A DNA stretch of 64,000 nt from Gautieria morchelliformis. Lineage: Eukaryota > Basidiomycota > Agaricomycetes > Gomphales > Gomphaceae. How positions within the stretch are numbered: the first letter of the stretch is position 1; every line of letters begins with the position of its first letter. The stretch is taken from contig WHVA01000003.1 of assembly GCA_015179125.1 (NCBI GenBank), forward strand, positions 594,001 through 658,000, written 5' to 3'. Positions 29,749 to 40,934 of the stretch are shown one piece after another. Under the pieces are notes generated by a model, which searched no databases, was not told the DNA's origin, and was given only the letters and a program-made list of their open reading frames with translations. The position numbers and the translations under genes were made by a program.

Positions 29749-31619
29749 GTACGGAACTGTATTTGACCCAATGCCCAGTTAATTGACGGATTATATCGGG
29801 TGAGCCAATTGTGTCCTAGTACAATGGAACAGCTAGCATCTAGTGGAGTAATGTAAAACGTAACTTCATGGTTGTCCCCAGTAGCGAAACGGATAGACAG
29901 GTCCACGACTTGGGAAATTGCCGTGTTAGACGACCCGTCGAAAAGGCGGAGCGGAATTGTCGGAATGTTGCAGGTCGGAAGTTTATGTTTCAAAACAAAG
30001 TCGGAATCAAGGAAACAATGAGTCGAACCGGAGTCGATCAATGCTGTGAACGGGGGTGCGGAAATTGTGTCGGAAGTGAGTGGAACAGAGAGGGAGTCGG
30101 AGGACGAAAGAGCGGATGCGTTGAGTTTAACCTTGTTTGTCGCATGAATGGGGTCAACACAGCCCTCAGCTCGTGCGGAGGCCGGAGGACTGCTGACTAT
30201 TTTTTTGCATCCATAGCGGGAGCCGCTTCGGATTTCTCTTCCGTCTTCGCCGCACGGCCCTTGGCCTTAGCAGCGGAAGCGGAAGCTCGGGTGCAATCGT
30301 GCGCGACGTGACCGCCTTTGCCGCAGAAAAGGCAAAGGTTGTTGTCCATGCGACGTTGGCGTTCTCCGGGGGTTAGTTTTCCGTCCTTCCCAAGTTTGTC
30401 AGAAAGGTCCGGAGTGCTCTTCCATGCGTTGGTGTTGGAACCAGAGGCCTGGTTATTGCGAGGGGTGGAGTTGTTGTTCCGGTTGCCGGAGTTGGATCTG
30501 GAACTGTTGTTGTTGTTGTTTCCGGAGTTGTTGTTTCCGGAGTTGTTGTTTCCAGAGTTGTTGTTTCCGGAATTACTCTTCTTCTTGTCTTTGTCAGACT
30601 TCTTGTTGGAAGACTTGTCGTTCTTGCTCTGGGCGGATGTTTCGCCAGCAATCTCGGAGTGTCTTTCCCAGTAGCGTGAATCGATGGATTGGGCTAAACT
30701 GCGAAGGTCGGTAAGGGTGGCGGTTTTCCAACATGGGCAATTTCATCCTTGATCCGGGATGGCAAGCCCATGTAAAACTGGCGTCGGAGTGCGGCTTCTC
30801 CCCATTGGACTTGAGGAGCAAGCTGCTGGAATGTGACGATATATTTAGCTATATTATGAGTGTCTTTCATACGAAGCTTATCGAGTTCATTTTCCCTGTC
30901 GGCTTCCATATCAAATGGTCCGAAGTTGCTGCGGAGTTCAGAAACGAAGTTGTGGTAATTGTTGGCCCAGTCGACGAGAGCGAACGGATCCATGAGGGCG
31001 GGTTCAAAGTAGTCGAGAGCTGTGCCTCGGAGATAGGAAAGGGCGTAATTGACCTTTCGTTCATCGTCGGGAAAGGTGTCAGGACGATCGCGGAAGTTGA
31101 GTTGAAGCTGGACCAGAAATGGCTGGAGCTTCTTGGGGTCGGAACCATCGAACTGATCTGGTTCACGGACTTTGGTCTTGGGGCGTGGTGGTGCTTGGGC
31201 CAGGCGCTGAAGTTGGCCGGCTAGCATGGCGATGGCTTGTGCAAGATCTGGAACTGGCGCTTGCGGAACTGGGTTGGCGGGAATAGGTGGGATTGGAGGT
31301 GGAGGACCGCCGGGTGGGCCGCCATGAGGGCCGCCTGGGGGTGGTCCTGGTGGAGGTGGTGGTGGTGGAGCTGGGCGTTGGAATGACACTGCTGTTTGTT
31401 CGCCGCTGCTACTCGTCGAATTCCCATCATAGTCGGGATTGTCGTCGGGATCAGCGTGGGGAACTTCTTCAAAACATGGCGGAATCGCGTCGGAGAGCTC
31501 GTCATCTGCACGAGAGCTGCCTGAAGCTTCCGTGTGCCTTCGGATCTAAGACTGCCAAAATAAGAGAGAGCTTCGACAGCTCCTGCTCAAGCTGAAGTGG
31601 CTGTGGTACGAGGAGGCAT
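29749..31619 (-). pseudogene. Gag and protease of gypsy element S
   Basis: The minus strand starts at ATG 31619 (MPPRTTATSA), with a TGA three codons on where A2 has CGA, and a small frame change in the first 100 codons. The Pro/Gly-rich region, the capsid core (VREPDQFDGSDPKKLQPFLV) and a linker follow. The linker has three 15-bp SGNNN repeats (30520-30570) where A2 has two. The zinc knuckle comes next, then the seven-A shift site (30200-30206), and protease (IDSGSTHCFLDSDFV, VLGHNWLTRYNP) in the -1 frame. It is cut at 29749 by the LTR of A'. Most of the capsid frame is intact. Confidence 0.9.
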
Positions 31620-31652
31620 AGCGATAGTTATCGGGTAGGAATCAGATAATAC

Positions 31653-32304
31653 TGTTACGTATCGTGATTTCCGCTAAGTCGGAACTGGAAAGGACAGCGG
31701 CTTCAACTTGTAGGTTGCGCCCCCAATGAACTATCGTCCTAGGTATTTCGGAAATGGGTCGGAAGTTGGAATGTACTGAACTGAAGGTTAGTCGGAACTT
31801 GAGGCGGAGTTGAGGCGGAAGACGGAAGGCGGAGAGACCGAGGTCTTGCTAGACTCGCTGTACTAAGAACAGGAGATGATTGAAGGAAATCAAGTATCGA
31901 AGGTGATTATCTGATTGCAGAATAACAGACATACATGACAGGCTTTTATACATAGAGCTGAGACAACAGGTATTGGGGTGGTACTAAGCAAATTCCGGGG
32001 GAAGCGGAAGTCAAGTAGACAATGCGTGGGAACTAACTAATTGGGAACAATGGGACTACAAGGGGGGTTCAGGGTAAGGTAAAACAATGGCAAAGGACAA
32101 GGGGTCGGGAAAACATATCTGACAACGAGACACAAGGAGGGTCTGAGATATGGTCTTGATGAATGGTGAGGTGGGTCCGGTGAGTCCGAGTAATAGAGTC
32201 GAAAGAACAAGGGAATAGAACAATGGGCAGAATGTCGGGAATATCGGAGGGCGGAAAGTGTTGCGGAACTGAAGGTCGGAAATCGGAAATGAACAGTCGT
32301 AACA
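31653..32304 (-). repeat. 5' LTR of gypsy element S
   Basis: A 652-bp LTR in minus orientation, from TGTTACGAC at 32304 to GTAACA at 31653, followed by GTATTATCTGATTCC and gag. It is very close to the LTR at 2176-2829. Its outer flank ends GAGGTCGTT, which joins the other LTR's outer flank TCGTTATGAAT as one sec10 target site. Confidence 0.92.
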
Positions 32305-32412
32305 AACGACCTCCGTGCCAGCATTTACGCCTGCAGCAACACACTCATCCAGTGCATTTTCGAACCGCTTCTTCTCTTGAACGACGCCATTCACGAAATC
32401 TGTCAGATCAAT
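32305..32412 (-). pseudogene. SEC10: sec10 (exocyst subunit) 5' fragment
   Basis: The exon on the minus strand reads IDLTDFVNGVVQEKKRFENA then LDECVAAGVNAGTEVV, a conserved Sec10 segment as I recall it. It begins after an intron-like CACCACAG at 32413 and is cut at 32305 by the 5' LTR of element S. Its continuation MNQ..IEHII is at 2830 on the other strand. No stop is present in this exon. Confidence 0.75.
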
Positions 32413-32664
32413 CTGTGGTGCCTACAGGTAGCTGTTATAAATGCCAGATCATAAATTACCACACATGGAAACACAGCAAGATGGGGGAGCTATTCCATGA
32501 AGTACAAGTTGCCCTTGATACTCAGTGTAAAATGTCGAGCCATTACCGGGAACGTGGTGATCCATTGCAGAGTTTTTGTTCCACGCTCATCAAGGATTTT
32601 TATTAAGGGTGGGCACTTGGATGTATGGGGTGGGGATTCCTCGGATTTTCAAGCATCCGTATTG

Positions 32665-32802
32665 GAACCATCTCGACAGAGCCAAGTCAAAGAGTCACGG
32701 TCTGCTACATGGGGGCAGTGCATAGAAGGCACTGCCATGCAGGGTGCACAGCTCCCATGTAACAGTCCGTGACTGTTCAACTTGGCTGTGTCGGGATGGT
32801 TC
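32665..32802. repeat. Foldback (MITE-like) element
   Basis: Arms of about 49 bp, beginning GAACCAT(C/T)(T/C)CGACA and running to GTTACATGGG/GCTACATGGG, form an inverted repeat with about eight mismatches. The loop holds a second hairpin (GGCAGTGC..GCACTGCC). No target duplication is clear and there is no coding capacity. Confidence 0.75.
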
Positions 32803-33690
32803 AGAGATAGTAAGAAGTTCGATTATATCGAAGTGGATTCCTATTAGATTTTTATCGTTTGAACGCCTTTGCGGTGATTGCATCCCAAGTCTCTCCCTCA
32901 GCCTCCACACTGTCACCACTCTCATCAATACAAAAAAAGATAGAAAAAGACTCTCATCGTGCACCAAACCCCCAGCGTGGCTTTGCACTTTCCAGGCACT
33001 GTCTCTGCATGTTGATGGGGTCTCCCCTCGAAATGTTCACCCGGGTTCCAGTTTGGCCTGGACTTGGAGTGGGTGGAGTGTGCTGGGAAGAGCAACCTAC
33101 TAGGTAGGATTTTTTGTGGAGATTACTCATCTGTTGATAATGTTTGTCTGATTAATTGGGATTGTCACACCCACTGTGGTATGGCATCATCCTGTAATCC
33201 TCGTCTATGGAGACCGCTGATGACACGTAAAAACAGAAACTTCTCCCGTAGAATGTGAAGATTAGGTGGAACCCATCTCCGGTTACTAATGCTGAGAGAC
33301 AACAGGGTATAAGCAGAAACCCCTCCTTTAAGACATAAGATCCTTACCCTAGGACTTTCTCGGAGAGATGATGTTGTCTCATCCCAAGGTAGAGGTGCAA
33401 TCTCTGGCAACTTTTAGTTGATGAACCTTATCTTTGAGATTGTCTGCTGAGACATTTGTCTGTACGCTTTGATAGATGAGTAATTGATATGGGGCTGTGT
33501 CAACTGCCTGCAAATTTTATATAACATTCGAGTTCCCGTTACCACTTCGCAATCTTAAATACTTCATGACCTTTGAAATATATGCTGAATTCCAATGGAG
33601 ATCCATTCATGTACGTCTTCTTTCATCCAATGAGGTTTACCAAACGTTCTCATGCAGCTTCACATGTTCTTCTTCAATGGGGGGAGATTC
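32803..33690. other. No recognisable feature before the Helitron
   Basis: A/T-richer sequence with short frames on both strands. It may include the Helitron 5' end, but I could not identify a TC terminus. No known protein motif. Confidence 0.4.
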
Positions 33691-36469
33691 ATTACATGTT
33701 TCCTTCTATTCTCCACAGACCCTGATGAACATGGGGTGTTTGTCTATAACTACAACAAAGAATCTCTTTAATCTGCTTGCATCCAACTCCTACCTGCAAT
33801 ACCATGGCTTTCCCTTCTACAATCACTTGGTTTATCGGCATTATCTCCTCCCCCAGTTTTATATGGGGGCAAAACAGTGGAGGACGCATACACGAATGCC
33901 CTTATTGTCACATACTCCTTTTGACAGGTGAACGTGCAGGGTTCTGTTGTGGGGAATGAGGAAAGCGACTGCATGACATAAAGCCACATCCTCCATTGCC
34001 TGAAGAGTTCAATGTATTCATCCATGATCACAACATTTCCTCTTCATCGCGTGTTTTAAACTTGATTTACTCTTTTGCTTCTTTGGAATCTACGTCAGAC
34101 TTCCCCGGACTACGTGGTCCTCCAGGGTTTTTCTCTGTTCAAGGTCGACTTTATGATTGCCTACGACCAAAACATCATGACTCCGCTATACGGTGGTTAT
34201 TATATGATGGCTTTCTAGCCTCTCAAGCCCCTCATCAAAATTGGTTTCATTCCTTACCACATGTCTGGACAATTGCGATGTGTGATGAATTGCTACGGGT
34301 TAATCCATTTGTTCATGCATTATGCCAACTGTCGTCCATTCAACCATCTATTTATCCTGAAGCATCCATTGTCCTGAAGAATCATCGCCTTCAAATGAGG
34401 TGACTGCTTCTAAGACACACGTCATACTTATACTTACAGGAGTTTATATTGCTGCTATTATGTCATTTCGCAACACTACCCAATCAGACATACATACACG
34501 CTCTCTCGCAGTTGCCAAGACTAATGGACACAATCAATCTATCCCCACCATTAGCCGCCTCTGGGAAATTTGGTATATCCACTGTTTTTCCCACATGGCA
34601 CTCTAGGGTGGGATGTAAATGAAGGATTGGGTGTTTCTGTATCTGATGCTGACACAGAGAGTGTCTCTACACAGATGTGGTACTACCGTGCCACACTCCT
34701 TCGTGAACCTCACTTTTGACTCTTTGGCCATCTATGCAATGAATATATTGTCGATATGTTCACTTGCAACCTAGAATGTAGACTAAACTACATCCGTCAC
34801 AATCAACAAAAAAGCCTCTGAAGATCGGGGTTCATCAAGTAATAACATCTACTTACCTGCATCTTTTCTTGGATCAAGAAAAATGCGCTTCTGAACAGAT
34901 TGCAGATGCTCTTGCCTAGCTGCGACATATGGACCCCCTACATCTTTCTCACCATGACTTTCAATCCTCAATGGCCTGAAATATCCCAGCAGTTGTGTCC
35001 TGGGCAAGGATTTGAAGATGCACTCTAATAGTTTGTCGGAGTATTCAAGCGGGAAACTGGCTCACTTTGTGTCGACATTATCGTCAATGTTTCCAAATGC
35101 TGGACGGTGTTTATATTTGATATACTGCATTGAGTTTCAAAAAACGCAGCTTCTATTGTCACATTCTCATCAAATTTCAATCTGAGTGCATCACGCCTGA
35201 TGACATCGACAGAGTCATTTCTGCTGAAATTCCCTCTAATGATGAAGATGCAGCTCTCATTAGAGCTCATATGCTCCACCATCATCCTCCTCACAATCAG
35301 CCTGCCTCACGTTACTGTCAGCGTGAAAATAATGGAGTTCACACTTGCAGGTTTAACTATTCACCTCAACTTCAGGAAACTACAACCTTTGATGATGAAG
35401 GCTGGGTTTCGTATCGACGTCGTACGCCTGGAGATGAGATGGTGGTTCCTCATTGCCTTCTGTTAATCCGGAAATATCGATGCCACATAACTTCAAAGCT
35501 GGAAGTACGGGTCATTTATTTCAATATATTTTCAAATACATACACAAAGGTGACTTTCTAGTCTATTCTTAGAAGAATTTCTAAACAGATGTAGGTCCTG
35601 ATCGCACATGGGTCCATCTGAAAGACTCCTCTAATTCATCTGTTGATGAAATAGCAGAGTTTTGGGATGCATGGTATTTGTCCAGCTGGTGAAGCTGCAT
35701 GGAGAATTTTGGGATTTCACATAACAAGCAAAGAACCAGCTGTTACAGCTCTTCCCATACACACACCCGATTCAACATATTATCATCAATACAATCGATC
35801 CTGGGAACAATCCAGCTCCATGTCCAAGCTCGACTCACGTCCCTATGGTTCTTTTCGTGATGACAACAATATTGAACAAAGTTTTGCCAACCTCACTTAC
35901 ACTGACTACTATCGCCTTTTTCATCTTCGAAAATTCAACTTGGATAATCAAACCAACCCCCGGTACTACATTGAAAAGCCCAATGTCCTTGGCCAACCTA
36001 TGATGCATGTTATTCTTCATAAACCAAAAAAAAAAAAACATATCACAAGACTACACCCTATCCGGCCATCAGAAGGAGAACATTTTTCTATATTTGCTCC
36101 CTTTTATTACACCTCCCTGCTACTTCCTTTGATGACTTGCATACCATCCAGGGCCACATACTGCCTACATTTCAAGAATCAGCTCTAAATCGTGGTTTAT
36201 TTGCTGATCAATCAGAAGGAGACTCATGCATCTCAGAGGCCATTCAAACTCTAAACACTCCACAGCAAATGTGCCAATTATTCATCCATCTCCTTACCAA
36301 TGACTGTTGCCCTCTACCAATTAACATGTGGCACTCATTTGGACATGATTTATCACAAGACTTCCTCCACCAGCAAGGTAGCAATGTTGACTTAGCACAG
36401 ACAGCAGCTCTGACCAAAATATCAAAAAACTTGGATGAACATGGACGCCAATTGTCGGACTTTGGATTA

Positions 36470-36872
36470 CACTGGAGGCATATAAAAATTTTCTGGTCTG
36501 AAAAACTGTTCTAAAAACTGTAAAGATATTCCAATTTTTTTTAGTGTTTTTAATGTAAAAAAACTTTAATAAAATTTTGTGTTTTTGTCAGAATTTGTTG
36601 GGCAAGAAAATTGTGAAAAAGTTTAAAGTTTTTCCACGGTTTTTTACGTGTTTTTATAAGTTTCTTTGTGAAAACACAAAGAAACCCATAAAAAACCCTG
36701 CAAAAAACTTTGAATTTCTTTTACAATTTTGTTTCTTGATAAATTCTAATAAAAACACAAAATTTTATTAAAGTTTTTGCTATATAAAAAAAAAAACACT
36801 AAAAATATTCAGAAAATCTTTACAGTTTTTGGACAGTTTTTCAGACTAGAAAACCTTTCTATGCCTGCAGTG
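36470..36872. mobile_element. CACTA-like MITE inside the Helitron helicase
   Basis: A 403-bp, very A/T-rich foldback with terminal repeats CACTG(G/C)AGGCATA and TTTTCT(G/A)GTCTGAAAAACTG. The inverted repeat extends through nearly the whole element. The flanks are TTA on both sides (36467-36469, 36873-36875). Removing the element and one TTA restores the Helitron reading SDFGLPEPHLRGTEIEHE. A CACTG terminus and a 3-bp duplication fit the CACTA superfamily. Confidence 0.9.
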
Positions 36873-38179
36873 TTACCTGAACCACATCTACGTGGAACTG
36901 AAATTGAACATGAGTTACGACAATGGTCTGCAAACATCCCTTTACTGCATCACTGTACTCAAATATGTCATGCATCCTTCACGGACGAACAAGAAGCTAT
37001 CTTTTCTGAAATTGAACAAGCTGCTAACTCCAAATCTCTGCTACGATTATTTGTTGATGGACCAGCTGGCTGTGGGAAAACATTCCTTACAAACACTGTT
37101 TGCGACTCGCGACGTCACCTATGTGAGATTGTTCTGCCCACCGCAACTTCTGCATTTGCCGCACAAGTTTATCCTGGAAGCAGAACACCCACGCTGCTTT
37201 TAGAGTATGCTATTTTGATTCCATTACATTGCTTTGACGACTTACACCATTGGTTTCAGGTACCTGTCAATGATGCATCTGAGTTCCTACAATCCCCTAT
37301 TGAACCTGATGACCCACGAGACAGCTACTCAAAGAAGCCTCTATCATTATCTGGGATGAAGCTCCCATGGCTAATCGCGCAGTTCTCACATATGTCAATG
37401 AAACGCTACAACGTGTCATGGGGAATGACAAGCCATTTGGAGGAAAGATTATCATCCTATTAGGTGACTTCTGTCAAACATGTCCTGTTGTTCGAAAAGG
37501 TTCCAAAATGGATGTCATTGATGCATCCATTCGCAGCTCTCCCCTCTGGAATGAGTTCCAAGTCGTTCCTTGACAACTCCTGTCCGTAACGCAATGGACC
37601 TGGATTTGCCTCAGCTGTGATGACATTGGCAATGGCCCTTCTGGCAATGTTTCCTTGGACATCATTCAATGTATCACATCTACTACAGATGCCATTGATT
37701 TTGTATTTCCACCTGAGGTTTCGTCAGACCCAGTCAATGCCTTACCCGATCAATTCTTGCACCAACAAACTCTCAATGTGACATGTATAACTCCATATGC
37801 CTTCACAGGCTGAATATTTGGAAAAAATCTACGCTGCAGCGGACTCTATCAAAGAGACTGATGACACTAACCTCATCTCACCTGAAGGCATCCTTGACTA
37901 TGTAGCCCGCCAAACACCGCCCGGACTGCCTTCTCATACACTATCTATCAGACTTGGAGGTATTTATTGCTTGATGCGTAATTTGTCAGTTGCCCATGGC
38001 TTGGTAAAAAATAGCAGAGTTGTTGTCACACAATTGGGAACGAAGCTCATTACTGTTAACACCCTCCGTGTCCACGCTGGACTTAATTGTGTTGATAAGG
38101 AGAGCATCCTCCTTCCCCATATCACCTTCTCTTCTTTATTGCCCTCCACTGGCCACACACTTCTTCTCAAGCAATTTCC

Positions 38180-38719
38180 TGTTGGGTGCATATGTGCACC
38201 AGGCTCCAAACCTAACATTTCTGTTGTTATTTCTTTCGATTTTGACCTGAAACTATGCTGACATCATTCTATGCCTTTCACAATTTTCTTTGATTTTGTT
38301 TGAGGCTGTATTACTACTCCTTTCATGTTCTGTCCAACCAACCCTTTGTGGGTGGTTGTGGACAAGTTTCCTTTTTGAGCTGCGGCTGTTCACTAACGTG
38401 TTACGTTCTATGGCGCTTAGCATGGCACACCAGTGCCTTAAGGGCGCTTAAGTGCTGGAACTTCGTATATGCGGGTGAAACAAGCCCATGCGCAGCCTCC
38501 CCTCCTCAGTGTTGATTATCACTGAGGAGGTGAGTTTAATAGTGTACTTTCATAGTATGAAACTGAAAAAACATGTAGAACATTAAATAGGTAGCATTCC
38601 TTTATATTACTCAGTGTTGACTATCACTGAGGAGAATATTAAATAGTTTACTAATCTCCTGCAAGTCCATCATTCATATCTGGCATATAACTTCCTACTT
38701 GCCCAAACGAGTCACTACA
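38180..38719 (+). repeat. Solo copia LTR inside the Helitron
   Basis: It runs from TGTTGGGTGCATATG to CACTACA (540 bp), related to the LTR of copia F but clearly diverged. The flanks TTTCC and TTTCT fit an imperfect 5-bp duplication. Removing it restores Helitron KQFPLCPAYATTFNSCQ to within a base. It contains two hairpins with loops TTGATTAT and TTGACTAT (38501-38530 and near 38613). Confidence 0.8.
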
Positions 38720-38828
38720 TTTCTTTATGTCCAGCATACGCGACCACTTTCAACAGCTGTCAAGGTCTTACCCTGGATCTTGTTGCCATTGACCTGACCA
38801 CCTGTCAGGGGAAAACCAATCACACACT

Positions 38829-39045
38829 GTGCATTATCGCACGCATTATCGCACTGTGCTTTATCGCATGCATTATTGCAGTGCGCATTATTGCATGCTT
38901 TATCGCACGCATTATCGCACTGTGCATTATCGCATGCATTATCGCACTGCCCATTATCACATACTTATCGCATGCATTATCTCAGTGCGCATTATCGCAC
39001 GCATTGTCGCAGTGCGCATTATCGCACACTGCATTATCGCAGTGT
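38829..39045. repeat. Minisatellite, about 11-bp unit GCATTATCGCA
   Basis: About twenty imperfect units alternate GCATTATCGCA(C/T) with linking GTGC or TGC. The unit is partly self-complementary through TGCGATAATGC. It lies inside LTR E and is absent from LTR B. It lacks the long spacers of a CRISPR array. Confidence 0.9.
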
Positions 39046-39276
39046 GTTGTTGGTGGCCCCTGAGCTTCTCCTAGCCTTTAGCATCCTTCTGTCTTGTATT
39101 CCATTTATTTCCCTTCCTGTTCCGGCCCCTTCTGACATCATTCCTTCCTTATCTGTCCAGCCCTGTTATCGCTGGCGTGATTGCTTATGTAACTCGGGCA
39201 TTCGGTGATCAGGCTAGCATGCCCGAGTTTGCTTATAGTCGTAGTTAGGTGGCGAAGGGGTTCCTCAGAGTTTTCT

Positions 39277-39353
39277 CTTTGGATCCCCCTTCGCCAGGTA
39301 TGTCTATGTCCTGTATATAGTTCTCTATCTTACTTTGGATCCCCCTTCGCCAG
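39277..39353 (+). other. Intron-like segment with duplicated boundary in LTR E
   Basis: CTTTGGATC plus CCCCTTCGCCAG occurs at 39277-39297 and again at 39333-39353. GTATGT at 39298 and CAG at 39351-39353 define a 56-bp GT-AG intron. A strong inverted partner, GTGGCGAAGGGG, lies at 39249-39260. The layout equals that in LTR B although the repeat itself differs at about five positions. Confidence 0.6.
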
Positions 39354-39513
39354 TTCGCGGCTTGACTGTAGAGCGTCTGCCTAGGTTGCCCTTATAGTAG
39401 AAAACTCTCTCTAGAGCACCGGTTGCAAAATCGCCAACTTTGAATCGAACACCCTTTGAAAGCAGTGATTTTAGCAATCCTTTCTCATACCCTGACACCC
39501 TCTAACACTTACC

Positions 39514-40626
39514 ATGGGCGACTTGCCATCTGCTGCTGAAGTTTTGGACCGCTTGGTGGTGATAGAGCAAGAGTTGATGAGGGAGAGGCAGGAAAAACAA
39601 GATCTGGAGACAAGGTTGAACACCCTGCAGGCTACGACCACTGGGCTGATGGCTGGACTCCCTGGTCGCGTTCGCGCCTCCTCAAAGTGAACAGATGAGC
39701 CAGCAAAGCCCTCTGAATACAATGGGGATCGTGCAAATGGTCGCAACTTCATCCAGTCGTGCAGCCTCTACCTGGGTGTGTGTGCGAGTGACTTCCCAGA
39801 CGAGCAGTCGCAGATCCTTTGGGCGATATCCTTCATGAAAACAGGGAGGGCTGCGACTTTTGCCACTCGCACATTCACTCACAAAGCAAAGCATGGCATG
39901 CCGCTCTACGTGACCTGAAAGGATTTTGTTGAAGCATTTCGCCAGCAGTTCTACCCCCTACACGAGGCCACCAATGCAATGAACCAACTGGAATCGCGCC
40001 AGTACTACCAGGGCAAGCATTCAGTTGATGAATACATCAATGGGTTTGAAGAGCTGGTTGAGAAGGCCGAATACACAGATGGGCGATCAATTGGGATGAA
40101 GTTCCGCCGAGGTCTCGAACCTGCAATCCAGAGTCGCATTGCATTGATGTTGGATGGCAGGCCAAAGGACGATGACCCTTCTGCATGGTATGGGGCGGCG
40201 ATAACAGTTGCACTCATGCATGCAGCCAACAAAGCGTTCCAGGGACCTAGGGTGACAAACAGTGGCCCTCCCCCACCGCCAGTTTTTCGCAAGGCAGGTG
40301 AATCACACACCAGGTTCACCAGTCAGCTCTCTTTGAGGCCAGCGATAATGCCAGTGCCCACGCCCCTTCCAAATGCCTCTGGGCCTGCTCCGATGGACGT
40401 GGATGCTGCGAAAAAGCGATTCCCACAGCCACTCACCTGTTGGCACTGCGGAAAGGTGGGACACTTTGCATGAGAATGCCCGCAGGCCTACGACATCTGC
40501 TACATGACAGCTGATGAATGCGAGGAGCTGCTGGAGCACTGGATGGTCGCTGTAGATGTGCGAGATGTCGCTGAGGAAGAGGTCGAGAAGGATGATGCTG
40601 AGGATTTTGTGTCGCACAGCGAGTGA
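39514..40626 (+). pseudogene. Gag of gypsy element E
   Basis: It starts MGDLPSAAEVLDRLVVIEQE with a coiled coil, then the capsid region (YNGDRANGRNFIQSCSLYLG, ESRQYYQGKHSVDEYINGFE, FRRGLEPAIQSRI) and the zinc knuckle CWHCGKVGHFA*EC. In-frame TGA codons at about 39688, 39916 and 40471 break it; the last stands where Arg is usual. The true stop TGA is at 40624. It is similar in order to Gag of element B. Confidence 0.88.
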
Positions 40627-40934
40627 GAGATGTGCCCTCGCTGCCCCTGTCCAATCGCTTTGCTGCTCTGTCAATAGCCCCAGATACTGAAGATACAATC
40701 CCTGTGTCAGAAACTGGGTCGCACACAGCAAGCGATAAAGACACATCAACCGCCGACATTCCGAAACGTCCTTCACCACAATTGAAACATTGGGAGTGAG
40801 CCCTTCCCAAGCACTTCTTGGTTGCATCTGTCCCCTCTCCAAATTCGCTGAACCTCAAGGTAGAGATCCAGACAACAGACACTGCTGAAGTCAAAGGGGT
40901 GACTGCACTCCTGGACAGTGGTGCAACTGGGTTG
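40627..40934 (+). pseudogene. Protease start of gypsy element E, cut by copia F
   Basis: In -1 relative to gag it reads DVPSLPLSNRFAALSIAPDT, a stop, then ASVPSPNSLNLKVEIQTTDT, AEVKGVT and the active site LLDSGATG. Copia F begins at 40935, directly after it. The rest of element E is not found on the far side of F. Confidence 0.82.

Larger units (their letters stand above)
33690..38802 (+). mobile_element. Helitron (Rep/helicase), decayed and interrupted
   Basis: Rolling-circle transposon protein, read through several frames. The N-terminal zinc region is seen in GRIHECPYCHILLLTGERAG (near 33880), then SRVLNLIYSFASLESTSDFP and FFSVQGRLYDCLRP. The central part has IMSFRNTTQSDIHTRSL, DIDRVISAEIP and RAHMLHHHPPHNQPASRYCQ. 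In the Rep domain the HUH motif is damaged (CHILIKF where HAHILI is usual, near 35160), but the two-Tyr motif YIFKYIHKG is readable near 35520-35548. The helicase shows Walker A DGPAGCGKTFL (near 37055), Walker B IIWDEAP in another frame, and ILLGDFCQTCPVV. Helicase end motifs (GLVKNSRVVV, ATTFNSCQGLTLDLVAIDL) reach 38802, where gypsy E begins. Many stops and frameshifts. The right terminus is missing. Confidence 0.88.
38803..39396 (+). repeat. 5' LTR of gypsy element E
   Basis: It starts TGTCAGGGGAAAACC and ends GCCCTTATA (an expected CA end changed to TA), 594 bp, related to the LTR of element B. It holds an 11-bp minisatellite (38829-39045) and the duplicated intron-like segment (39277-39353). 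The leader to the gag ATG is 117 bp. Confidence 0.82.

Noticed and set aside
38829..39045. Possible CRISPR array
   Set aside because: Units are 11 bp with no unique spacers, inside an LTR of a fungal retrotransposon.
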